Source: Profundibacter sp033851955 (GTDB lineage Bacteria; Pseudomonadota; Alphaproteobacteria; Rhodobacterales; Rhodobacteraceae). Taken from it: 64,000 nucleotides of DNA. The notes below the pieces were generated by a model. That model was not told where the DNA came from and did no database searches. It was given only the letters and a program-made list of their open reading frames with translations. The stretch spans positions 30,509 through 94,508 of the forward strand of contig JAWSVK010000018.1 in assembly GCA_033851955.1 (NCBI GenBank). Direction: 5' to 3'. Made by a program: the position numbers and the translations under genes. Positions 44,388-52,358 of the stretch are shown piece by piece. Every line of letters begins with the position of its first letter. The stretch's first letter is position 1.

Positions 44388-45071
44388 TTATGAATTCCAA
44401 TGTGCGGGCAGTGTTGCGGCAACTTTCGCATCCCCATTCAGACGGGCCAGCCAGGCTGCAAAATTAGGGTATGTACTGCCCAAATCGGCCACGCCAGCCG
44501 CCGCCACCAAATCAGGCTTGGTCTCGATCCCGCGCTGCAAAAGCCGCGCTTCTGGATAGGCGACCGCATCCGCCCCGCCCGGCGCAGCTCCGTTCAAATA
44601 CAACCGACCATCAGACAGGATATTATCCAAATACTGACACTCCGCATTGATCAAATCGGCGGCGGATGAAAGCGCGACCAACGCGTCACTGCCCACTGGT
44701 GGCACCGCGCCTGAATGGGGAAAAACCAGCGTCAAAAACTTCTGGTTGGCCTCGCGAAAATAGTCACAAACTTCCATCGTGATCTGCCAGATCTCTGCAG
44801 CCTCAGCAGCGTTTCCACCAAACAAGGGGCGCGCTGGATAGGCCCGATCCAACCAACCAAGGATCGCGATTGAATCGCACAACACCCCGTCATCCGTTTC
44901 CAAAACCGGCGCCGTTCCGCGTGGGTTCAATTTCAAAAAGCTGGGTTTTTTATGGTCACCATCCGCAAAGCTCATGATGCGATAGTCCGCTGCAAGGTCC
45001 TTAAAAACCAGTGCTGCCAATACCCTCCAGACCCGAGGTGCGCCACTAAATCCGTGTAATGTCAGTGTCAT
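44388..45071 (-). CDS. Glutathione S-transferase family protein
   Basis: A 227-residue GST. The thioredoxin-like N-terminal domain has LHGFSGAPRVWRVLAAL, PRGTAPVLETDDGVLCDSIAILGWLD (cis-Pro and the Glu/Asp-Ser glutathione contact). A helical C-terminal domain follows. The start at 45071 has GGAG-type sequence upstream (TTGGAGAGACAAATG). Divergent from an HxlR regulator. Confidence 0.85.
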   Translation of the reverse strand: MTLTLHGFSGAPRVWRVLAALVFKDLAADYRIMSFADGDHKKPSFLKLNPRGTAPVLETDDGVLCDSIAILGWLDRAYPARPLFGGNAAEAAEIWQITMEVCDYFREANQKFLTLVFPHSGAVPPVGSDALVALSSAADLINAECQYLDNILSDGRLYLNGAAPGGADAVAYPEARLLQRGIETKPDLVAAAGVADLGSTYPNFAAWLARLNGDAKVAATLPAHWNS

Positions 45072-45145
45072 TTGTCTCTCCAATTTCCTTTGGACAAAAG
45101 ATACATATTCAGTATGGTATCGCAAGAAGGCAGTATTTTCATACG

Positions 45146-45165
45146 TAGTACTGAAAATGATACTA
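45146..45165. promoter_or_regulatory. HxlR operator-like palindrome (copy 1)
   Basis: TAGTA and TACTA arms enclose CTGAAAATGA, just 19 nt before the hxlR start, in the divergent GST-hxlR spacer. A similar GTAT-TTTC-ATAC element lies at 45133-45144. The hxlR at 46472 has the related TAGTAT-TGAAATC-ATACCG in the same position. Confidence 0.5.
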
Positions 45166-45184
45166 TTGGAGGGAAAAATCGACG

Positions 45185-45532
45185 ATGTTAGATAAATCAA
45201 CCGATGGAAAACAGGGTCAACACGCTGAAATAGAAGAGTTTTGCCCAATGCCCAGCATCGCCAAGCTGATCGGCGGGAAATGGAAACTTATTGTGCTTCA
45301 GATCCTGATCTTCAAAGGCACCAAGCGGTTTAACGAGCTGAGGCGCATGATCGACGGAATCACTCAAACCATGCTGACCAGCCAATTGCGCGCCCTCGAA
45401 AAGGACGGGTTCGTCAGTCGCAAAGTCTATGCCGAAGTGCCGCCACGGGTGGAATATTCCGCCACCCCTCGCGCCATTGCGCTAACCGATATGTTCCACG
45501 CCATGCACAAATGGTGGGTCGAAGAAAACTAA
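45185..45532 (+). CDS. HxlR-family transcriptional regulator
   Basis: A 115-residue winged-helix protein: LIGGKWKLIVLQILIFKGTKRFNELRRMIDGITQTMLTSQLRALEKDGFVSRKVYAEVPPRVEYSATPRA is the full HxlR domain (GGKW..IL..L, RF.EL, R.L..DGLV.R, PP.VEY.LT). HxlR proteins often sense quinones or aldehydes. It is divergent from the GST/DUF899 pair and closely similar to the gene at 46472, probably by duplication. Confidence 0.93.
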   Translation: MLDKSTDGKQGQHAEIEEFCPMPSIAKLIGGKWKLIVLQILIFKGTKRFNELRRMIDGITQTMLTSQLRALEKDGFVSRKVYAEVPPRVEYSATPRAIALTDMFHAMHKWWVEEN

Positions 45533-45558
45533 TCCTTGGGCTGCGCAAAAGGCTGGGT

Positions 45559-45945
45559 TCATGACTGGGCCCAAGGCTGGGCCCAAGGCTGGGCCGCATC
45601 CTTGAATATCTCCATTTCGGCCTTGAAACCAGATGGATCATCCAGACTTGCAGCATTCAGATAAATCCGATCTGCAAAGCGATCACTGCGACTGCAAATC
45701 GGCGAGCCACAGGTGCCGCAAAATCCCGCATAGGTCGCAGCACCACTGTCGCTCGATTGCTTGAATTCCTTCACGGGGTTGGTGAATGTCACATCCCCCA
45801 AAGCCATCGCAAAAGCAGAGGCGCGCCCCGCCCCTGTTGCCCGCTGGCACTTGCGACAATAGCAATGAAACCCAAATTCAACGGCCCCCTTCGCGACATA
45901 TCGCACCGCACCACAGGCACAGCCACCTTCAAATACCTTGTCCAT
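45559..45945 (-). CDS. GFA family zinc protein with a WAQP-repeat tail
   Basis: A 128-residue GFA protein: GCACGAVRYVAKG, CYCRKCQRATGAG, CGTCGSPICSRS. The C-terminus ends in AQPWAQPWAQS, encoded by tandem copies of the 12-mer GGGCCCAAGGCT at 45567-45590; this looks like a recent microsatellite expansion at the 3' end of the gene. One of three GFA proteins in the window. Confidence 0.85.
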   Translation of the reverse strand: MDKVFEGGCACGAVRYVAKGAVEFGFHCYCRKCQRATGAGRASAFAMALGDVTFTNPVKEFKQSSDSGAATYAGFCGTCGSPICSRSDRFADRIYLNAASLDDPSGFKAEMEIFKDAAQPWAQPWAQS

Positions 45946-45946
45946 A

Positions 45947-46339
45947 TCACCCTTCCATCACGGGGAAGTCTAGCACGTTCGCATAGTGATGATTTGCTGA
46001 AATTTTCCCATTCTCAATCTCGATCAGATCGCAAGTCCTGATAGAGGCCGCGACAGGCGCCGTCATGTGAAACGTAAAAAAGTGAGCGATTTTGGCGCCC
46101 GACACCACAAGGTTTGACGTTTCAACCCAGCCCCCAAATCCGCCGACCATTTTAGCGTAGTCACCCGGGCTTGCAACGTCCCCAAGCGGGCTGGTCAGCG
46201 TAAAATCATCTGTCAACGTCGCCAATAAACCTGGCCCGTCTTGTGCGTTTAGGGCTTCATAGTATTTCCGCACAACTGTGGGAGCCTTGGCAAGATTTAC
46301 ACTATAATAGTGTTGAATATTATTTGGTTGGGTGTTCAT
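45947..46339 (-). CDS. SnoaL/NTF2-like protein
   Basis: A 130-residue protein with the NTF2-like cone fold: VVRKYYEALNAQDGPGLLATLTDDFTLTSPLG at the N-terminus and FHMTAPVAASIRTCDLIEIENGKISANHHYANVLDF at the end, as in SnoaL-like proteins. Function unknown; such proteins are often isomerases or ligand binders. The start at 46339 follows GGAG. Divergent from the second hxlR. Confidence 0.72.
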   Translation of the reverse strand: MNTQPNNIQHYYSVNLAKAPTVVRKYYEALNAQDGPGLLATLTDDFTLTSPLGDVASPGDYAKMVGGFGGWVETSNLVVSGAKIAHFFTFHMTAPVAASIRTCDLIEIENGKISANHHYANVLDFPVMEG

Positions 46340-46438
46340 AATTATCTCCAATAATTGGGTATCAAAGCGGCTTCTTGCTTTGGTCCATTTATTTAGAGCG
46401 GCGAAAAATACATCACAAGTAGGCATAGTTTTATACTA

Positions 46439-46457
46439 TAGTATTGAAATCATACCG
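46439..46457. promoter_or_regulatory. HxlR operator-like palindrome (copy 2)
   Basis: TAGTAT-TGAAATC-ATACCG, 14 nt before the second hxlR gene. It shares TAGTA, TGAAA and ATAC in order with the site at 45146-45165. Confidence 0.5.
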
Positions 46458-46471
46458 TTGGAGAAACAGGC

Positions 46472-46837
46472 ATGGAAAACCCCGAAAGCGCGATTGTAAA
46501 CGTCACAGAATTGATGAAGAACAACCACAAATGCGAGATGCCTGAAATCATAAGAATGATTGGCGGGAAGTGGAAACTGACTATTTTGCAGATACTTATC
46601 TTCAGCGGCACGAAACGCGCAAATGAGCTGTTGCGCCTGATTGAAGGGGCCACGCAGTCTGTGCTCACCAGCCAACTTCGAGCGCTCGAAGAGGACGGGC
46701 TTGTGCAGCGCAAAGTCTATGCCGAGGTGCCGCCACGGGTGGAATATTCCGCAACTCAAAGCGCAATCGAGCTGACAGCCGTTTTCGATGCAATGAAAAA
46801 TTGGTGGCTTTTACGCCAGAGCAAAGAGGCCGGCTAA
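46472..46837 (+). CDS. HxlR-family transcriptional regulator
   Basis: A 121-residue HxlR protein, MIGGKWKLTILQILIFSGTKRANELLRLIEGATQSVLTSQLRALEEDGLVQRKVYAEVPPRVEYSATQSA. It is highly similar to the product at 45185, including the QSVLTSQLRALE and VYAEVPPRVEYSAT stretches, so the two are probable paralogues with related operators. Its 3' end overlaps the convergent third hxlR by 4 nt. Confidence 0.92.
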   Translation: MENPESAIVNVTELMKNNHKCEMPEIIRMIGGKWKLTILQILIFSGTKRANELLRLIEGATQSVLTSQLRALEEDGLVQRKVYAEVPPRVEYSATQSAIELTAVFDAMKNWWLLRQSKEAG

Positions 46838-47298
46838 CACGGACTCTCTGTGCCTTTCTGAGCCGATTCCAGTATTTCAGAATTCACTCGATCGATTTCC
46901 GCTTCATACCATGCAATCGTCGCGATTGGGTCCTCGTTAAACGCTTTGGCAAAGCTTTCGGGGGCCTCGGTATTTTCGTCATATCGCGTGGACCAGACCA
47001 TCATCCCCAAAAGAGCCGGCAAAATATCGCGACATTTTCGGGTCGGAAAATAGCAAACCCCGCTGGCTTTGCGCGGATCGATTTGGCGATCCAACATGTC
47101 CATAGCTTCGAGTCGCGCAAGCCGATTTGCCAGTATGTTTGTCGAAATGCCTTCCGGCGCATTTAGAAAATCGCTGTAGGTCCGTTTTCCAATCAACAGC
47201 ACATCACGCAGAATAAGAAAGCACCATTTGTCGCCAAAAACACCCGCCGCATAGCGTGTCGGGCAACCCTCCCAGAGTAGTTTCTTCGCTTTCACCAT
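46834..47298 (-). CDS. HxlR-family transcriptional regulator (divergent type)
   Basis: A 154-residue HxlR protein: GVFGDKWCFLILRDVLLIGKRTYSDFLNAPEGISTNILANRLARLEAMDMLDRQ. It has a longer C-terminal tail than the other two and lacks the PPRVEY form. The start at 47298 is preferred because the palindrome at 47327-47341 would otherwise be inside the gene; an upstream ATG at 47358 is the alternative. Divergent from the VOC gene. Confidence 0.85.
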   Translation of the reverse strand: MVKAKKLLWEGCPTRYAAGVFGDKWCFLILRDVLLIGKRTYSDFLNAPEGISTNILANRLARLEAMDMLDRQIDPRKASGVCYFPTRKCRDILPALLGMMVWSTRYDENTEAPESFAKAFNEDPIATIAWYEAEIDRVNSEILESAQKGTESPC

Positions 47299-47326
47299 GT
47301 GATTGGTACTAGCAGAAAAATATTCC

Positions 47327-47341
47327 CTTGCAATACGCAAG
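47327..47341. promoter_or_regulatory. HxlR operator-like palindrome
   Basis: CTTGC-AATAC-GCAAG is a perfect 5-bp inverted repeat with a 5-nt spacer between the third hxlR and the VOC gene. A second half-site CACTTGCA lies at 47363-47370. Confidence 0.5.
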
Positions 47342-47390
47342 TCATATTGATTACACATAGTTCACTTGCATTTTAAAAGAGGAATCACCC

Positions 47391-47741
47391 ATGCCTTCCC
47401 CCTTCGTTTGGTTCGACAATCTTGGCAACAACCCGTCACAAACCACAAGCTTTTTGGAAAACACCTTTGGATGGGCCGCAGATGATATCGGACCCATGAG
47501 TTTTCTGACAGCTGGCGGACAGAACAAACCATTTGCGGCAACCGCTGATGCACTCAATGGGCTGACAGGTTGGGTGCCCTACATCGAAGTCGATGATCTG
47601 GCAGCGGCGGTTGAGAATGCCAAAAAACACGGCGCGGATGTGGTCGCTGAGAACCTGCAAGGGCCCGCCGGTGTGGCCAGTTTCATCCGCGATCCCGGCG
47701 GCGCGCCTATGGCGTTGTGGAAACGCGCAAAGGCTGTTTAG
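47391..47741 (+). CDS. VOC-family (glyoxalase-fold) protein
   Basis: A 116-residue single VOC unit: FVWFDNLGNNPSQTTSFLENTFGW at the N-terminus, WVPYIEVDDLAAAVENAKKHGADVV, and FIRDPGGAPMALWKRA at the end, the standard pattern for glyoxalase/bleomycin-resistance folds. Followed directly by a membrane-protein gene; all of 47391-48837 is likely one unit under the third HxlR. Confidence 0.85.
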   Translation: MPSPFVWFDNLGNNPSQTTSFLENTFGWAADDIGPMSFLTAGGQNKPFAATADALNGLTGWVPYIEVDDLAAAVENAKKHGADVVAENLQGPAGVASFIRDPGGAPMALWKRAKAV

Positions 47742-48149
47742 ATGGGCGATATGAAAAATATTTTCATCACAGCACTTGGTTACTGCGTGATCGTGTTTCC
47801 TTTGGCCGTGACCTGGCATTTGGCTCTGTTTCAGGAAAAATATCACACTTTCGGATATTTCTCAGGTGAGCCAAATGTCTTCATCGGCCTCGCCTCAATC
47901 ATCATCCAAGGCATCACCTTGGCATTGATCTACCCGTTGTTTCATACCGGCAAAACGGGGTTCGCACGCGCCTTTCAATTTGCAGGCTTGATTGGCTTGT
48001 TCTTTTGGACGTCCCATGTTCTGGCACTGGTGGCCAAACAAAACGTGCCAAATGCGGGCCAATTCATCGCGATGGAAACAGCCTATCTCGTTCTGCAATT
48101 CGGCCTGTTTGCCTTGCTGCTTGGGGCAATCTACCGAGGTAAAAAATGA
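47742..48149 (+). CDS. Four-helix membrane protein of unknown function
   Basis: A 135-residue protein with four hydrophobic helices (about residues 6-26, 44-64, 77-96 and 108-130) and little else. No family recognised. The ATG directly follows the VOC stop; its own stop overlaps the next gene (ATGA). Confidence 0.65.
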   Translation: MGDMKNIFITALGYCVIVFPLAVTWHLALFQEKYHTFGYFSGEPNVFIGLASIIIQGITLALIYPLFHTGKTGFARAFQFAGLIGLFFWTSHVLALVAKQNVPNAGQFIAMETAYLVLQFGLFALLLGAIYRGKK

Positions 48150-48457
48150 GCTACGAGCAAGCCTTCAATGCCATGCTAACCATCCAAGGCGTCGAGGAAT
48201 CGACCATGATGAAATCCCCTTGCCTGCGCTACAAAGGCGCTTTCCTCGCTATGATGTTCGAAAAGCAGGATGCGCTGATCATCAAAGTTTCTCCGACCCG
48301 TGTGAATGAACTTATTGAGCAAGGGTTGGGGATGGAATTCACTTACACCAAAAAGCGTTTTCGTGAATGGGTTTTGATCCCGCTTGAATTTCAAGACACC
48401 TATGAGGGCTATATGACAGAAGCCGTGCATTATGCCCAAAGAGGTGCCAAAAAGTGA
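48146..48457 (+). CDS. Small protein, TfoX/YjbR-like
   Basis: A 103-residue protein. The pattern MMKSPCLRYKGAFLAMMFEKQDALIIKVSPTRVNELIEQGLGMEFTY...FREWVLIPLE resembles the TfoX N-terminal/YjbR fold (an alpha/beta sandwich found with DNA- or nucleotide-related proteins). The match is loose. Coupled by 4-nt overlap to the upstream membrane gene and by GTG/TGA overlap to the downstream MAPEG gene. Confidence 0.6.
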   Translation: MSYEQAFNAMLTIQGVEESTMMKSPCLRYKGAFLAMMFEKQDALIIKVSPTRVNELIEQGLGMEFTYTKKRFREWVLIPLEFQDTYEGYMTEAVHYAQRGAKK

Positions 48458-48837
48458 TCCCCGAAATTACCATTCTATTTGTCGCCATATTTGCCTTGAT
48501 GCAGTTGGTGATCACCATTTTTGTCGGGCTGAAACGCAATCAAACCGAAATCCGCTTTTACGATGACGGCGACCTTGATCTACGCCGACGCGTGCGCGCA
48601 CATGCCAATTTCACTGAAACTGTCCCCATCACATTGATGGCAATGGCAGGCGCAGAAATGATGGGCACCGACCCCATGCTGATATGGGGTCTGGGCATTG
48701 TGATGCTGATTGCGCGCATTTGGCACTACTACGTGATCCGAACGCTGGCTTGGGGCAATGGACGTGCGATCAGCATGGCCCTCACCTTTGTTGCGATGAG
48801 CGGCTCAGCGATTGCAATCCTGTGGCAGGCTATTTGA
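48454..48837 (+). CDS. MAPEG-family membrane protein
   Basis: A 127-residue four-helix protein with DLDLRRRVRAHANFTETVPITLMAMAGAEMMG (the R..RAh.NF.E..P motif of MAPEG). The GTG start overlaps the preceding stop. The second MAPEG protein in the window, also next to a regulator-enzyme pair. Confidence 0.87.
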   Translation: MIPEITILFVAIFALMQLVITIFVGLKRNQTEIRFYDDGDLDLRRRVRAHANFTETVPITLMAMAGAEMMGTDPMLIWGLGIVMLIARIWHYYVIRTLAWGNGRAISMALTFVAMSGSAIAILWQAI

Positions 48838-48878
48838 ACAGCCCGCCACCGCCTTACCCAAACGCATCATAAAGGCGT

Positions 48879-49367
48879 TCAGCTGAACGCGCCCGCAAAC
48901 TCCACCAATTTGTCGATCGCTTGGTTCCAGCCCCCGTCACCAGCGGATCCGGCGGGCACACCGACATGCACCATCGTCATGACGGTCTTGCCGTTCTCTT
49001 CGCTCAGATCAATGATCACTTCGGTAATATCGGGGGTGCCTTCGGGCATTCCCATGCTGGCAGGCGGGATCAACGTGCCATCCTCGGTGCACATGCTTTC
49101 GGTGTAAACCAGCCGCGTTGGGCTTGTGACCTCTTTGTAAACACCGATGAACCACATCGACATCGTCCGATCCGGCGATTTCATTTCCATACAGACCTTA
49201 CGGGTGCCACCAACCGTGACATCCATCTGCGCGACGGGCACTGACATGCCCATCGGCCCGTACCATTGCTTGAACATATCGGGGTCGGTCCACATACGCC
49301 AAACCGTTTCAATTGAAGCATCAATTTCGCGCGTCACCTTAACCCAAGCCTGTTGCTCACTCATCAT
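48879..49367 (-). CDS. SRPBCC/AHSA1-domain protein
   Basis: A 162-residue START-like protein: VTREIDASIETVWRMWTDPDMFKQWYGP, MSMWFIGVYKEVTSPTRLVYTESMCTEDG, and a C-terminal helix GWNQAIDKLVEFAGAFS. AHSA1-type proteins commonly pair with an ArsR regulator in alphaproteobacteria, as here (11-nt overlap with the arsR gene). Ligand unknown. Confidence 0.88.
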   Translation of the reverse strand: MMSEQQAWVKVTREIDASIETVWRMWTDPDMFKQWYGPMGMSVPVAQMDVTVGGTRKVCMEMKSPDRTMSMWFIGVYKEVTSPTRLVYTESMCTEDGTLIPPASMGMPEGTPDITEVIIDLSEENGKTVMTMVHVGVPAGSAGDGGWNQAIDKLVEFAGAFS

Positions 49368-49695
49368 TTTCTTCCTTCATGGTTTGTAAAATTCGGTCCA
49401 TCACACCAAACCGCGCATCCCAAATATGACGATATTGATCGGACCAATGGGCGACGGCTTCTAGGGGTTCAGCGTTCAACGTGCAGGGCCGAAACTGTGC
49501 ATTGCGCCCGCGCGTGACCAGACCCGCATCCTCCAAAACCCGAATGTGCTTTGAGATCGCGGGCAAGCTGATATCAAACGGCTCTGCCAGCTGGTTCACC
49601 GTGGCCTCACCCTGCGCCAACCGCGCAAGAATTGCCCGCCGCGTGCGGTTCGCCAATGCGGCAAAGGCCGAATCCAGTTGATCTGTTGTGTCCAT
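49357..49695 (-). CDS. ArsR-family transcriptional regulator
   Basis: A 112-residue winged-helix protein: AFAALANRTRRAILARLAQGEATVNQLAEPFDISLPAISKHIRVLEDAGLVTRGRNAQFRPCTLN. No clear metal-binding Cys pair, so it may sense a small molecule or act through the SRPBCC partner. Overlaps the SRPBCC gene. Confidence 0.9.
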   Translation of the reverse strand: MDTTDQLDSAFAALANRTRRAILARLAQGEATVNQLAEPFDISLPAISKHIRVLEDAGLVTRGRNAQFRPCTLNAEPLEAVAHWSDQYRHIWDARFGVMDRILQTMKEENDE

Positions 49696-49705
49696 AACCT
49701 AATAT

Positions 49706-49737
49706 TAAACCAATCAGTTAATTAATCAACTGGTTTA
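49706..49737. promoter_or_regulatory. ArsR operator-like palindrome
   Basis: An imperfect 32-bp palindrome upstream of arsR. Outer arms TAAACCA/TGGTTTA and centre TTAATTAA pair exactly; the bases between match partly. The position, 11 nt upstream of the start codon, suits autoregulation. Confidence 0.55.
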
Positions 49738-49946
49738 ATTATAGCGCGTAATAACCAAACGCGCCCGTTTTCACTGACAGCCTAATAAGTGCTTTGCACA
49801 AGCCCACGCGTGCAGGCCGAAAACACTGGCGATCTCGTTAGTTTTTTCATGTCCCCCTCCGCATCACCACAGCGGGTTACACATTCAAATACACGCTCCA
49901 GATCGGGAACTGATTTTGGTAAGCCATAGAGGAAATACTGCCCCTC

Positions 49947-50402
49947 TCACTCCATGCTGTTCATAATTTGAAAATTTGCGTCGATATCCGCCTTAAACGC
50001 CAATTCGGTCAAATGCGCTGATAGAATGGCAGTGCCGAGCGTATAAAATAGCTCTGAGGCCTCTTCTGGCAAACCCTCATCCAATAGCGCGTCAAGCCTT
50101 ATGCTGTCGGCCCGTGCGACTTTCATCGCTATATCTGGGTTTCTATAAAGGGATTTAAACAAGACCAACGAACCATAGTAGTCAAAAAAATCCAATTTCG
50201 CCTCAGAGACCTTTTGAAGTTCTGAAACCTCAATAACACGAGCATTACAATACTTTAGCGGCCCCGCAATACGCGGCTCGCAAGGCACCGAATCCACAGT
50301 GAATTCGCCCTTCAAAAAGGCGGATCGCGAAACACAGCTCGCATCCTGCGCATAGCCCCATGACGGCAGCGCCATGCAAATAATCACTACTAAACGTATC
50401 AA
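49947..50402 (-). CDS. Secreted protein of unknown function
   Basis: A 151-residue protein with a signal peptide (MIRLVVIICMALPSWGYAQ, cleavage near residue 19) and three Cys in the first half of the mature part (ASCVSRS, VPCEPR, KYCNAR). No family recognised. AT-richer than neighbours. From 49738 to 49946 nothing else is seen. Confidence 0.55.
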   Translation of the reverse strand: MIRLVVIICMALPSWGYAQDASCVSRSAFLKGEFTVDSVPCEPRIAGPLKYCNARVIEVSELQKVSEAKLDFFDYYGSLVLFKSLYRNPDIAMKVARADSIRLDALLDEGLPEEASELFYTLGTAILSAHLTELAFKADIDANFQIMNSME

Positions 50403-50450
50403 AAAAATCCTGCAATTCTGCTCTCAAGACTCACTGAGGCATGTTACATT

Positions 50451-51125
50451 TCAATACCCGCGCCCCAAAGCCGCCGGATCAGCCCCCGCCAAATACCGCA
50501 CCAACCGCCACAAATTCCGCACCCCTTGCCGCAACCACCCGGCCTCTTGATACCGCGTAGCGCCCGTCACAACCTCAACAGGCAAAGCTACCAACTGCCC
50601 CTTTAAGGCCCGCGCCATCGCCACATCCTCCATCAAAGCAATTTCCTCATATCCGCCAACTGCATCATACAGCTCTCGCGAAATCAGCAAGCCCTGATCG
50701 CCATATGGCAGGCCAAACAACCTCGAGCGCACATTCGCCCACCCTGCCACGAACCACGGCGCAAACCCGACCGCCGAAAATCGCAGCCGGAAATACCCCG
50801 CCCGCGTATCCCGCTCCATATGCGCCCGCGCAGCCTCGGCCCAACCCTCACCCAAAACCGTATCCGCGTGCAAAAACAACAACCACGCCCCGCCAGCCGC
50901 CTCTGCCCCACGCGCCAACTGCCCGCCACGGCCCGCAACACCCGTCACAACCACAGCCCCCGACGCCTCGGCCATCTCGCAACTGCCGTCCGATGACCCA
51001 CCATCCGACACCACCACCTCGCGCAACACGCCAGCCTCCAACCCCTCGATCAAGGCCCCCATCGCCATTGGCAACGCCGCCTGTGCGTTCAATACCGGAA
51101 TAACAATGCTCAACGGTGCCCGCAC
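50451..51125 (-). CDS. Glycosyltransferase family 2, TIGR04283-like
   Basis: A 224-residue GT-A protein: LSIVIPVLNAQAALPMAMGAL, EVVVSDGGSSDGS, GGQLARGAEAAGGAWLLFLHADTVL (DxD as HAD), and GYEEIALMEDVAMARALK. This matches the TIGR04283 group, which is often paired with a TIGR04282 protein in glycosyl transfer; no such partner is seen here. The start codon is GTG. Confidence 0.82.
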   Translation of the reverse strand: MRAPLSIVIPVLNAQAALPMAMGALIEGLEAGVLREVVVSDGGSSDGSCEMAEASGAVVVTGVAGRGGQLARGAEAAGGAWLLFLHADTVLGEGWAEAARAHMERDTRAGYFRLRFSAVGFAPWFVAGWANVRSRLFGLPYGDQGLLISRELYDAVGGYEEIALMEDVAMARALKGQLVALPVEVVTGATRYQEAGWLRQGVRNLWRLVRYLAGADPAALGRGY

Positions 51126-51196
51126 AACAAACCCCCTCTGGTTCCCACGTCCTACTGTCCCTATATTACATTCAACACAGCATTAGGGAACGGGCT

Positions 51197-51925
51197 ATGA
51201 CGCGCAAATTGTTTGACATCACTGGGGGCGATCGCACCGACTTCTTGCAAGGGCTGATCACCAACGACATGGCGAAACTGTCAGACGGTCTGCTCTACGC
51301 CGCCCTCCTGACACCCCAAGGCAAATTCCTCACCGATTTTTTCTTGTATCAGCATGGCGACACCATCACCCTGGACGCCCCCGCCAGCACCGCCGACGAC
51401 CTGATGCGCCGCCTCACCATGTATCGTTTGCGTGCCGACGTGCAAATCGTCCCCTCCGCGCTAAATGTGAAACGCGGCGCCGGAACCGCCCCCGAAACCG
51501 CCCTGCCAGACCCCCGCCACACGGCGCTCGGCTGGCGGCTCTACGGCTCTGAAACCGGCTCCGATGCCACCGACTGGGACGCCATCCGCGTGGCCCATTG
51601 CATCCCTGAAACGGGTGCCGAGTTGATCTCCAACGAAACCTATATCCTAGAGGCAGGGTTCGAGGCGCTAAACGGTGTCGATTTTCGCAAAGGCTGTTAC
51701 GTCGGCCAAGAAATCATCGCCCGCATGAAACATAAAACCACCCTGAAAAAGGGCTACGTCACGGTTGGCATCACGGGCGCGGCCCCCACTGGAACCCCCA
51801 TCACGTCCAACGGAAAACCCGCCGGAACGCTCTTCACCCAATCCGGCAACCGCGCCATCGCCTACCTACGTTTTGACCGCGCGGACGGCGAACTGCAGGC
51901 GGGCGCAGCCTTGCTTACCCTGTAA
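51197..51925 (+). CDS. ygfZ: Folate-binding Fe-S assembly protein YgfZ
   Basis: A 242-residue protein. The YgfZ motif KGCYVGQEIIARMKHK (K-G-C-Y-x-G-Q-E) is intact, with GGDRTDFLQGLITNDMAKL at the N-terminus. YgfZ uses tetrahydrofolate to help maintain certain Fe-S proteins such as MiaB. The start at 51197 follows AGGGAACGGGCT. From 51926 to 52358 (433 nt) no gene or clear signal is seen, apart from a promoter region for the next gene. Confidence 0.92.
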   Translation: MTRKLFDITGGDRTDFLQGLITNDMAKLSDGLLYAALLTPQGKFLTDFFLYQHGDTITLDAPASTADDLMRRLTMYRLRADVQIVPSALNVKRGAGTAPETALPDPRHTALGWRLYGSETGSDATDWDAIRVAHCIPETGAELISNETYILEAGFEALNGVDFRKGCYVGQEIIARMKHKTTLKKGYVTVGITGAAPTGTPITSNGKPAGTLFTQSGNRAIAYLRFDRADGELQAGAALLTL

Positions 51926-52358
51926 ACCCATACACAGGCCAAATTCGTCGGCTCACCGCAGCGCATTTGGGGGCGTTGAAAGCGGATGCAACTTGCTCCA
52001 AAGTGGCGGCGATACCATTTTGCGACACTTACCGCACGGCAACCCGACATAGGCTTTTGACCCAACCAGAAGACCGAAAATTAGAGGTCGGAACGACAGG
52101 ATCTTCCCCACGATGATTCGAGCAGTCACCCAGAAAAATGCATCAATTGACGATCAGATCCACTAAGCATTGCATTTCGTTGCCCAACCCAAACGGCCTT
52201 CTTGCCTGTTCCGGAAACAATACACATCCAAGCTATGTCATTGTATTCAATTCGCGTGAATTTTAAGAAAACCTTTGCAATTTTCAGCAAATTACAGATA
52301 GCTGCGTCTCTATAAATTGTAACAGTGTTAACATAATAAATGGAATAGGGACTCAATA

